Origin: an uncultured Fenollaria sp.
GTDB taxonomy: Bacteria > Bacillota > Clostridia > Tissierellales > Peptoniphilaceae
Reading direction: 5' to 3'
Assembly: GCF_934202865.1 (NCBI RefSeq)
Contig: NZ_CAKPYL010000025.1
Location: 1 to 17,477, forward strand
DNA: 17,477 nt
The translations under genes and the position numbers were made by a program. Below the pieces are notes generated by a model, which was not told the DNA's origin, ran no database searches, and was given only the letters and a program-made list of their open reading frames with translations. Positions 1 to 5,799 of the stretch are shown here, piece by piece (position 1 is the first letter of the stretch; every line of letters begins with the position of its first letter).

Positions 1-153
1 TTTCTCAAGTCTATTACTAAGCTTAATTTTATTTTTTTCACTTATCTCAAGCGCTTCAAAATACCCATCTAAATCACTTATCGAGCTGTATTTATTTAGG
101 TCAATTTGATATATTGCATTCATTAAATTTAATCTAGTCTTGTCGTATGACAT
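1..153 (-). CDS. nusB: NusB-like transcription antitermination factor, N-terminal part (runs off the window)
   Basis: An ATG at 153-151 opens a frame that stays open to the window edge (51 codons). It is preceded by GAGGG five bases upstream (158-162), a good ribosome binding site. The N-terminus reads MSYDKTRLNLMNAIYQIDLN; an Arg-rich start followed by 'lyQiDLN' fits the first helix of NusB, the S10-binding factor used in rRNA antitermination. The position directly after an Asp23/Gls24 gene is where Firmicutes commonly keep nusB (yqhY-nusB). Only about a third of the protein is visible and the similarity is modest, so the name rests on the motif plus the neighbourhood. A terminator lies between it and the upstream gene, so it probably has its own promoter, which I could not pin down. 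Confidence 0.6.
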   Translation of the reverse strand, partial: MSYDKTRLNLMNAIYQIDLNKYSSISDLDGYFEALEISEKNKIKLSNRLEK

Positions 154-164
154 ATTATCCCTCA

Positions 165-189
165 CTTAGAAGGCAGCTGTGTGCCTAAG
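165..189. other. Imperfect hairpin in the leader of the nusB-like gene
   Basis: Bases 171-175 (AGGCA) pair with 182-186 (TGCCT) around a six-base loop. The flanking CTT (165-167) pairs with AAG (187-189), leaving a three-base bulge. On the minus strand the hairpin sits just upstream of the GAGGG ribosome binding site, so it could be a 5' UTR structure. On the plus strand it is followed by a T-rich run (190-198) and would look like an intrinsic terminator, but no plus-strand gene in the window would need one. Confidence 0.4.
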
Positions 190-200
190 TTTTTCTTTAA

Positions 201-229
201 AAAAAACTCCAGCGCAATTACTGGAGTTT
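201..229 (-). terminator. Rho-independent terminator of the efp operon
   Basis: On the minus strand, nine bases AAACTCCAG (229-221) pair perfectly with CTGGAGTTT (212-204) around an eight-base loop. The stem runs into a U-tract (206-201). It begins eight bases after the stop codon of the Asp23/Gls24 gene, so it ends the efp transcription unit and separates it from the nusB-like gene. Confidence 0.9.
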
Positions 230-236
230 AATCAAA

Positions 237-593
237 TTATTTATTAGCCTTTTGTGCTTCTTTAACGCCCTTTACATGAACGTTAACTTGCAATACATGT
301 ATGTCAGTCATCTCTTCAACAGCGCTCTTTACGTTTGATTGAATTTCATATCCAACCTTGTCGATCTTTGCACCATATTCGATGTCAACATATATGTCTA
401 TTATAGAGCTTTCTTCACTGCTTTCAATTTTAATTGGTTTATTAAAATTTTTTACTCCTAATAAATCAGTAATGTTTGATCCAATACCTGCTGATAATGA
501 GCAAACGTGTTTAACTTCACAAGTTGCCTTGCTAGCTATAGTTGCTATAACATCATCAGATATAGTAATCTTTCCAATATTGTTATTTTCCAT
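237..593 (-). CDS. Asp23/Gls24 family envelope stress response protein
   Basis: A 118-residue protein of the Asp23/Gls24 (DUF322) family, comparable to B. subtilis YqhY. Family features visible are the N-terminal 'GKITISDDVIATIASKATCEV', the middle 'IYVDIEYGAKIDKVGYEIQ' and 'VEEMTDIHVLQVNVHVKGV'. Family members are small proteins linked to cell-envelope stress or, for YqhY, to the acetyl-CoA carboxylase genes; the precise role is not settled. No signal peptide or membrane segment is present, so it should be cytosolic. It starts nine bases after the stop of the CD1247-like gene with only a weak ribosome binding site (AGAG), suggesting coupling to the upstream gene. It is the last gene before the terminator at 201-229. 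Confidence 0.9.
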   Translation of the reverse strand: MENNNIGKITISDDVIATIASKATCEVKHVCSLSAGIGSNITDLLGVKNFNKPIKIESSEESSIIDIYVDIEYGAKIDKVGYEIQSNVKSAVEEMTDIHVLQVNVHVKGVKEAQKANK

Positions 594-601
594 ATCTTAC
601 T

Positions 602-952
602 CTATTTAGAGTCTTCCTCCTCATCTTCATCTTCTTCTGGATATTCGAAATAGTCATCATCATAGTCAAAGTCGTAATCATCATCGAAATCGTAATCGTA
701 GTCGTCATCATCATAATCTTCGTAGTCATCGCCATAAACATCATCTTCTAAGTAAGAAAGATCTTCGTCAACTTCGAAGATGTAGTCTTCTAAGTCTTCG
801 ATAGCTACTTCGTTATCGCAAACTACTTCAGCCATCTCATCAAGAATGTCGATAATTTCACTTAAAACCTTTTCTTCTTTACTTTCTTCCTTCAAGCCTA
901 AGCCTTCTGCAAGTCCCTTTAAATAAGAAACTCTCTTTGATAGTTCGTACAT
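602..952 (-). CDS. CD1247 N-terminal-domain protein with a long Asp/Tyr-rich tail
   Basis: A 116-residue protein. Residues 1-70 match the clostridial CD1247 N-terminal-domain family: 'RVSYLKGLAEGLGL' followed by helices with 'ILDEMAEVV' and 'EDYIFEVDEDLSYLED'. The function of this family is unknown. Residues from about 70 to 115 are almost entirely Asp, Tyr, Glu and Phe, with no basic residue until the terminal Lys. From memory of the family, many homologues carry a Cys-rich, probably zinc-binding, C-terminal segment; none is seen here, and the only Cys is residue 45. The ribosome binding site is near perfect (AAGGAGGT, six bases before ATG), so expression is likely high. It begins 12 bases after efp, in the same unit as efp and the Asp23/Gls24 gene. 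No signal peptide or membrane segment. Confidence 0.85.
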   Translation of the reverse strand: MYELSKRVSYLKGLAEGLGLKEESKEEKVLSEIIDILDEMAEVVCDNEVAIEDLEDYIFEVDEDLSYLEDDVYGDDYEDYDDDDYDYDFDDDYDFDYDDDYFEYPEEDEDEEEDSK

Positions 953-964
953 TTTTCTACCTCC

Positions 965-1522
965 TTAAACTCTAGATAAATATTCTCCACTTCTTGTGTC
1001 TATTTTAATTCTATCACCAATATTAACAAATAGTGGTACATTTAATGTAAATCCTGTTTCAACTGTAGCTGGTTTAGTAGCTCCAGTAGTTGTGTTTCCC
1101 TTAACACCAGGTTCTGTTTGAGTAACTTCTAGTTCAACAAAGTTAGGTGCTTGTACTGAAAATGCTTTGCCTTTGTAGAATCTTATAACTGCAGTATCAT
1201 TTTCTCTTAAGAATTGAATTGCTTCACTAACTTCGTCCTTGTTTAATGGAAGTTGCTCATATGTTTCGTTGTCCATAAAGTAGTATAGTGCATCATCATT
1301 GTAAAGATATTGCATTTCTTTTGTTTCCAATTGTGCGTCATTGAACTTTTCAGTTGGGTTAAAAGTTAATTCCTTTGTAGCTCCACTTAGTACGCTTCTG
1401 ATAGTTGCTCTAACAAAAGCAGCTCCCTTTCCTGGCTTAACATGTTGAAAGTCCAATACTTGATAAACGTCTCCATCCCATTCGAATGTAGCGCCATTTC
1501 TAAAATCACTTGCCGATAACAT
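965..1522 (-). CDS. efp: Translation elongation factor P
   Basis: EF-P binds ribosomes stalled on polyproline stretches and promotes peptide-bond formation. The 185-residue length is standard. The N-terminal KOW-like domain begins '[17 protein letters not shown]', and the conserved loop '[11 protein letters not shown]' places Lys32 at the tip, the residue that carries a modification in many bacteria. The C-terminus '[11 protein letters not shown]' is the usual EF-P ending. No modification enzyme (epmA/epmB, earP or a ymfI-type gene) is encoded in the window. The start is fixed by AGGAGG (1529-1534) six bases upstream of ATG. It is the first gene of an efp / CD1247-like / Asp23-like unit with its own promoter. 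Confidence 0.98.
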   Translation of the reverse strand: MLSASDFRNGATFEWDGDVYQVLDFQHVKPGKGAAFVRATIRSVLSGATKELTFNPTEKFNDAQLETKEMQYLYNDDALYYFMDNETYEQLPLNKDEVSEAIQFLRENDTAVIRFYKGKAFSVQAPNFVELEVTQTEPGVKGNTTTGATKPATVETGFTLNVPLFVNIGDRIKIDTRSGEYLSRV

Positions 1523-1554
1523 ATATTTCCTCCTAATTTCTAATCTCTAAGACT

Positions 1555-1583
1555 ATTATATCAGTAAATTTGCAATTTAACAA
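1555..1583 (-). promoter_or_regulatory. Sigma-A promoter of the efp operon
   Basis: On the minus strand the -35 box TTGTTA (1583-1578) and a perfect -10 box TATAAT (1560-1555) are separated by exactly 17 bases. Transcription should start near 1548, giving a leader of about 26 bases before the efp ATG. The promoter separates the pilus operon from the efp unit. Confidence 0.88.
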
Positions 1584-1628
1584 GTATTTTTTTAATAATA
1601 TCGATATTTTTATAAATAAATATTATCT

Positions 1629-2438
1629 TTAATAGTCTGACCTAGTTACCTTTATTATACCTTTGAATGTTTTGCATCTTCTATACATTGTATTAAGCGA
1701 CTTGAAACAGTCAATATTAGATTCATTGTCTATATCAATCATAGCTCCCATTATATCGCTATCGCCCTCAATATTTAAACTGCCATCAATAATTAAAAGG
1801 CCTCTAAACTTAAAATTTGCTTTTACACTCACATCGCCATCTATAATCATTATACCCGAGCCGTTAATGTTGGCGTTTAAATCTTCATCGTCAGCCGTGA
1901 TTTTGACAATGGCATTGCCATAATCAAAGTTTCTTGACTCTATGTCCTCAGTATAAATAAAATAATCATTAATTTCGCTTGTGCTAAAGTTTTGTACTTC
2001 GTTATTTTGAATTATTTCATCGCAAAAATCTTTTTTCTCTTTAGTACTAGGATTGTCTTTAAAAAATATTCTATTTAGTAATGAATACTTGGTATTTCTA
2101 GATATTTTCTTTTTATTAGCTATTATTTCATGATAGTAAATATTAAATGCGTGCTTCGCAGTTGGATCATTAAGCGAGACTACAGCTTTTTGATTTTCAA
2201 AAACCGAATAGTCTTTACCAACAATGTCATGAATGTCGCCGCCATTTAAGTAAGTCTCTTCTATATCCTTAGTGATTATATTATTAAGCGACTCTTCGTT
2301 ATAAGCATATTGCTTCATCTTTGACCTATTTGTGTACATCGTTCTTTCAATGCTAACGTATTCAAAGAGATAGATTAAAAGAGCCGTTATTAAAAATATT
2401 ACCGATAAAACTACTAGACTTGCGCTGCCCTTCTTCAT
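1629..2438 (-). CDS. PilX/GspK-like minor pilin with a C-terminal beta-repeat domain
   Basis: A 269-residue protein starting 'MKKGSASLVVLSVIFLITALL'. This is a short class III-type signal with Gly before the cleavage point and a hydrophobic helix, but no Glu at +5, as is characteristic of PilX and GspK, which sit at the pilus tip and need no Glu5. Residues about 187-240 carry imperfect repeats such as 'GIMIIDGDVSVKANF' and 'GLLIIDGSLNIEGDSDIMG', a bactofilin-like beta-solenoid pattern often found at the end of PilX-type proteins in Gram-positives. It overlaps the preceding minor pilin gene by four bases (ATGA), with GAGGTGA as ribosome binding site. It is the last gene of the pilus operon and no U-tract terminator follows it. 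Role as a tip or priming subunit is inferred. Confidence 0.75.
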   Translation of the reverse strand: MKKGSASLVVLSVIFLITALLIYLFEYVSIERTMYTNRSKMKQYAYNEESLNNIITKDIEETYLNGGDIHDIVGKDYSVFENQKAVVSLNDPTAKHAFNIYYHEIIANKKKISRNTKYSLLNRIFFKDNPSTKEKKDFCDEIIQNNEVQNFSTSEINDYFIYTEDIESRNFDYGNAIVKITADDEDLNANINGSGIMIIDGDVSVKANFKFRGLLIIDGSLNIEGDSDIMGAMIDIDNESNIDCFKSLNTMYRRCKTFKGIIKVTRSDY

Positions 2439-2908
2439 TCTATCACCTCAAGATACTTTGTACTAAAAAGCTTTTTATATTCTTTGCCATTGACTTTGAT
2501 TTGCATACTTACAAAGGCATCCTCAGCATTAGAAGTAAAGGAAAGATCTTCAAGACCTGATAAAAAGTATGTTACGCCAATAGACTTACCGCCCGCAACT
2601 CTCTTTATTCTATCGCCATCCATATAATAGTCACAGGATTTAAGCTCTCTCGAGCCTTTCTTTTCAAAATGGATGGAGTCACTTTTAACGCTCACTGCGT
2701 TATATAGAGTAAAATCATTTTCGATGAATGAAAAGAATAGATTGATGTCGTCTTCTTTCTCTAAGTCCTCTTCGTATCTTTGAGTAAAACTAGTAAAGTT
2801 TTTTAGTAAGGAGCTTGCTTCGAATAGGACTATTGACAAGAGAAATAGAGCGATGATTAATTCAATCAAGGACTCTGCTTTTTTATTTGATGATCTGATA
2901 TTCTTCAT
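2435..2908 (-). CDS. GspJ/PilW/ComGF-like minor pilin
   Basis: A 157-residue type IV pilin-like protein. The N-terminus 'NKKAESLIELIIALFLLS' is a prepilin signal with Ala at -1, Glu at +1 and the conserved Glu at +5, followed by a roughly 20-residue hydrophobic helix. The rest is a polar extracellular domain with 'INLFFSFIENDFTLYN', reminiscent of GspJ/PilW/ComGF. The ATG at 2908 is chosen because AAGGA lies seven bases before it; an ATG seven codons upstream has no such site. It overlaps the previous gene by 26 bases. It is third in a run of four minor pilins and probably helps initiate pilus assembly. Confidence 0.75.
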   Translation of the reverse strand: MKNIRSSNKKAESLIELIIALFLLSIVLFEASSLLKNFTSFTQRYEEDLEKEDDINLFFSFIENDFTLYNAVSVKSDSIHFEKKGSRELKSCDYYMDGDRIKRVAGGKSIGVTYFLSGLEDLSFTSNAEDAFVSMQIKVNGKEYKKLFSTKYLEVIE

Positions 2909-3233
2909 AAGTATTTCCTTCTTCATCAATTATATATAGTGTAAATGTATATAGATCTCCAGTATATGCTTCTTTAACAAGATTGAATTTACATTCTTCG
3001 CCTAAATTGTCTTTTATTTTATCTGATATAGCATAGACATCGTTACTTTCATCTGATCTAAGTATCTCCATGGCATTACTTGCAAAGGCATCAGCCTTTC
3101 TCAATTTCTTCGTATCTGCTTCTAGCGCCATAAAATTCTTCAAAAAAATAGTCAGAAAAAGTACGAAGCAAGAAAGTATAGCAAAGGAAACTACAATATC
3201 CATAATTGTAAGTGCTTTTTTATACTTCTTCAT
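2883..3233 (-). CDS. GspI/PilV/ComGE-like minor pilin with Asp at +5
   Basis: A 116-residue pilin-like protein. Its N-terminus 'MKKYKKALTIMDIVVSFAIL' gives Ala at -1, Leu at +1 and Asp, not Glu, at +5, followed by a hydrophobic segment. The remainder is a small polar domain; 'ASNAMEILRSD' resembles the helix after the transmembrane part in PilV/GspI. The ATG at 3233 is preferred over an upstream in-frame TTG because GGAGGA lies ten bases upstream and the signal is then of normal length. It overlaps the preceding pilin gene by 14 bases. Assignment to GspI/PilV rests on gene order and size rather than strong sequence similarity. Confidence 0.7.
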   Translation of the reverse strand: MKKYKKALTIMDIVVSFAILSCFVLFLTIFLKNFMALEADTKKLRKADAFASNAMEILRSDESNDVYAISDKIKDNLGEECKFNLVKEAYTGDLYTFTLYIIDEEGNTYEEYQIIK

Positions 3234-3642
3234 ACCTAACCTGTCCTCCAACTGCTGCTACTATCACATTATATTTCTTTTTACTCTTGTTTGAAACTAA
3301 GATAATATTATATGCGCCCATAAAAGATTTTGTGCCGCCTTCGCTAGTGAATTGAAATATTTCACCCGACTCAAACTTGAGATGCTCTAGCTTATAAACT
3401 TTCTTCATCTCGTTAATATTTGAAACGACAATCTCGTCTCCATCAAGAACTACTTCAACATCAATCATCTGCATGATGGCGCTAAGTCTAGCCTTTTTTA
3501 TTATTTGAACAACTCTTTTGGCCTCGGCCCTATCGCTATAATTAGTAAACTGTCTATACGCAAGTATAAACATAGATATGATTATAGCTGCCACGCATAA
3601 AGAAATTACTGTATCGATGTATGTAAAACCTTTTTTATTCAT
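3220..3642 (-). CDS. GspH/FimU/ComGD-like minor pilin with Asp at +5
   Basis: A 140-residue pilin-like protein beginning 'MNKKGFTYIDTVISLCVAA'. There is a Gly/Phe cleavage point, Asp at +5 where Glu is usual, and then a hydrophobic helix. The body ('RVVQIIKKARLSAIMQ', then beta-strand-like segments) is consistent with a GspH/FimU/ComGD minor pilin. The ATG at 3642 is chosen because AGGTGA lies eight bases upstream; an earlier in-frame ATG four codons upstream has no comparable site. It overlaps the end of the preceding gene by eight bases and opens the four-gene minor pilin block. Confidence 0.75.
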   Translation of the reverse strand: MNKKGFTYIDTVISLCVAAIIISMFILAYRQFTNYSDRAEAKRVVQIIKKARLSAIMQMIDVEVVLDGDEIVVSNINEMKKVYKLEHLKFESGEIFQFTSEGGTKSFMGAYNIILVSNKSKKKYNVIVAAVGGQVRYEEV

Positions 3643-4351
3643 AATCAATCTCACCTATAGATAAATAAAAAGCCATATCCTTATCTCTTATAAACTCGAT
3701 AGACTCTATCCTTGCCCCTTTAAACTCATTGCCAATGTAGAAGTATTTAAAATCAGATGCGCCTTCTAAATCAATTACTGCTTCTTTACCATTTTTAATG
3801 ACTTTTAATTTTGCCTCACTGCAGCCAGTAAAATCAATGCTTAAATATTCTTTCTTTATCAAAATATCATTCTTTGGCACAAGAAGAATGTTTTCTTTAT
3901 TATTATCATCGCAAAAGACGATGCTCTTCTCATCTTGATAATAAACGCTTCCCGCCTTTGCTTCCCATCTGTCCAGCATAGGATTAGTAATTTCACTTTC
4001 TAAAACTATGGCCTCTTCGTTAGCATCTTCGTCTTCTTCATCAAAATCATCAAGGATATCAAAGGGGTCTTCTTCATCAAAATCACTATAGCTAATAAAG
4101 CTATTAGTCGTAGACATTATGACCTTATTAATGATTTCATTTTTGCTAATAGTTTTCGTATCACTATCGTGTTTTGCAATATCAATCTTTTTTGCTTTCT
4201 TTAGCTGAGTATCGTTCTTATCTTTGGCAAGAGTAAATCTCTTTTTTACTTCGCTATCTGCATAATTTGGCTCTTCTCTATTTATAGGCAGAAAGAGATT
4301 CGCTAGTATAAGCAAAACTATTATTAGCCCTTTATTTATATACTTTCTCAT
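3635..4351 (-). CDS. Unrecognised membrane-anchored protein with acidic linker, in the pilus operon
   Basis: I do not recognise this 238-residue protein. Residues 8-22 form one hydrophobic segment after a basic N-terminus (MRKYINKG), so it is probably an N-in, C-out anchor or an uncleaved signal. A Lys-rich stretch (about 36-75) is followed by a very acidic stretch (about 89-120, with 'DFDEEDEDANEE'). The last 115 residues look beta-rich ('YLSIDFTGCSEAKLKVI', 'FKYFYIGNEFKGARIESI') and end the chain. It overlaps the upstream gene by four bases (ATGA) and the minor pilin gene by eight. The slot after the prepilin peptidase is where clostridial pilus loci can carry PilMN and PilO, so an alignment-complex role is possible, but no sequence similarity supports that. 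Confidence 0.7.
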   Translation of the reverse strand: MRKYINKGLIIVLLILANLFLPINREEPNYADSEVKKRFTLAKDKNDTQLKKAKKIDIAKHDSDTKTISKNEIINKVIMSTTNSFISYSDFDEEDPFDILDDFDEEDEDANEEAIVLESEITNPMLDRWEAKAGSVYYQDEKSIVFCDDNNKENILLVPKNDILIKKEYLSIDFTGCSEAKLKVIKNGKEAVIDLEGASDFKYFYIGNEFKGARIESIEFIRDKDMAFYLSIGEIDYE

Positions 4352-4944
4352 CTTGTAAACCTCAGTAGAAGCAATATAATTAAGGCTAGTATAATGATGT
4401 CAAGAGCTATGTTTATGATGAGCGAAATATTTATCTTATTTTTATATTTTTTAGAGGCTATCTCAAATAAATCTTTTAAGTATAAAATATTATTTGCTTC
4501 TTCAAGCTCTTTTGCCTTAAGTAAGGCTAAAACCTTGCCATCTGTATTATTTGCTTGATTCAAAATATAGTTATACATCTGATCCTTATCAAGATTATAA
4601 AGATTGATATCAAAGTTTGATTTTTCATATGAAGAAGTGATTGTGTCATACTTATATAGCGCTTCGTCTGTAATGATCTTCATAATATTTTCTTCTTTTA
4701 GGTTTAAGGATAAGAGATCAATTTTACTTAAGCTGCCAAGAAAGACGTCTAAATCACTATCATATTCATTTAGCTTTATAATTAAAGTGTCTTTATTTAA
4801 GTATTTATTGTCTCTAAACTTTTTAAATAAGTACTTAAGGCTAGCACTTTTATCGCTGTCATCATAAGTGATTTGCTCAACAATGCTAGTTTTTTTACTA
4901 TTTAAAAATACATAAGATGAATCGATGTACATAATGTTCTTCAT
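4348..4944 (-). CDS. Unrecognised tail-anchored protein in the pilus operon (PilM/GspL position)
   Basis: I do not recognise this 198-residue protein. It has a soluble N-terminal part of about 170 residues beginning 'MKNIMYIDSSYVFLNS', a basic stretch 'KKYKNK', and one long C-terminal hydrophobic segment (about 174-195, 'IALDIIILALIILLLLRF'). That arrangement is a cytoplasmic domain tail-anchored in the membrane. A cytoplasmic domain followed by a single membrane helix recalls a truncated GspL or PilM-PilN arrangement, and the gene sits where such genes occur in clostridial pilus operons. However, it lacks the PilM ATP-binding signatures and is about half PilM length. It overlaps the prepilin peptidase gene by four bases, with AAGGAG in that gene's last codons as ribosome binding site. 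Confidence 0.7.
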   Translation of the reverse strand: MKNIMYIDSSYVFLNSKKTSIVEQITYDDSDKSASLKYLFKKFRDNKYLNKDTLIIKLNEYDSDLDVFLGSLSKIDLLSLNLKEENIMKIITDEALYKYDTITSSYEKSNFDINLYNLDKDQMYNYILNQANNTDGKVLALLKAKELEEANNILYLKDLFEIASKKYKNKINISLIINIALDIIILALIILLLLRFTR

Positions 4945-5381
4945 AGGACCTTCTCCTTAAATAGATCAAAGAGCATCAAGATAAAAAACGCAAAACTTAT
5001 ATATGGAACTAATCTAACTTCTCTATCATTTTTCTTATGCCAATAGTTTTTGAATAGATTAACTAGTATTGCGCTAAGCGTAGATATTATTATTAATATC
5101 AAAAATTTTTCAAAATCAAATATCATAAATAGCAAAATATATAGATCAACGTCACCATCGCCAATGTAATCCATGTACTTAGTCTTTAAAATATGCGAAA
5201 GAAATAAAGCTAGGCATACAAGGCCTATCTTAATATAAGATACTCCTTTTAATATAGCTATAGCTGAAACAATTATTATTAATAAGTAAAAGTAAAAACT
5301 ATTGTACTGCGCTTCTTTTATGTCTTTGTACGAGATGAATAAAAGAAGAAGTGACAAAACTATATATAAGGCTAAAAGCAT
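4941..5381 (-). CDS. Prepilin peptidase, short form (A24 family)
   Basis: A 146-residue, very hydrophobic protein with several membrane segments. The two catalytic aspartates of A24 prepilin peptidases can be placed: one in 'ISYKDIKEAQYNS' (about residue 20) and one in 'MDYIGDGDVDLYILL', the GxGD motif. 'VRLVPYISFAF' matches the conserved C-terminal segment. PilD-type enzymes add an N-terminal N-methyltransferase domain with a zinc motif; that is missing here, as in the short CpaA/TadV type. It should cleave the major pilin and the minor pilins encoded beside it. It starts 11 bases after the pilin stop, and I see no convincing ribosome binding site before the ATG, which may keep its level well below that of the pilin. 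Confidence 0.85.
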   Translation of the reverse strand: MLLALYIVLSLLLLFISYKDIKEAQYNSFYFYLLIIIVSAIAILKGVSYIKIGLVCLALFLSHILKTKYMDYIGDGDVDLYILLFMIFDFEKFLILIIISTLSAILVNLFKNYWHKKNDREVRLVPYISFAFFILMLFDLFKEKVL

Positions 5382-5392
5382 TATGAATTAAA

Positions 5393-5785
5393 TTAATGAC
5401 CAGTGCCTGTTTCGCTGCTCTTCTTTGCTTCAACCTTGCCTGGACTAACTGTTATAACGCCTTGATCATCATGAGTCACAGTATAAATCTTACTAGCATT
5501 GCCGTCTCCAGTAGGTATTGATGAAGGTACTGTAACCTTGCTCTTTAAATAACCTTGGCTAAATAATTCATCTGATGTTACATCAGGATCGTCTGGAAAA
5601 TCAGTAAAGTATAATAAAGCTACTGAACTGATTTGATCAACGTTGGCGTTGTGAGCAGTTCTTTCAGCGCTAGTCTTAATCGCTTTGTAAGCAGGTATAG
5701 CAACAGCTATAAGTATAGCAACTATCGCTATGGAGATAATTATCTCTACAAAAGTAAATCCTTTTTTCTTCTTAAAGTTCTTCAT
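5393..5785 (-). CDS. Major type IV pilin (ComGC/PilA-like)
   Basis: A 130-residue prepilin. The N-terminus 'MKNFKKKKGFTFVEIIISIA' is a textbook signal: basic leader, Gly at -1, Phe at +1 and Glu at +5, then a hydrophobic helix to about residue 31. The short head domain (about 80 residues) contains 'SVALLYFTDFPDDPDVTSDELFSQGYLK', the ComGC-like region, and ends in a flexible Ser/Thr/Gly-rich tail. There are no cysteines, so no disulfide-bounded D-region. The ribosome binding site is the strongest in the locus (GGAGGAGG), fitting a highly made subunit. It lies 14 bases after pilC and is followed by the peptidase that matures it. Confidence 0.92.
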   Translation of the reverse strand: MKNFKKKKGFTFVEIIISIAIVAILIAVAIPAYKAIKTSAERTAHNANVDQISSVALLYFTDFPDDPDVTSDELFSQGYLKSKVTVPSSIPTGDGNASKIYTVTHDDQGVITVSPGKVEAKKSSETGTGH

Positions 5786-5799
5786 AATATTTCCTCCTC

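Noticed and set aside
1594..1627. AT-only hairpin after the last pilus gene as a possible terminator
   Set aside because: The stem is about eight A-T pairs with an 18-base loop and no U-tract follows on the minus strand, so it is not a convincing intrinsic terminator.
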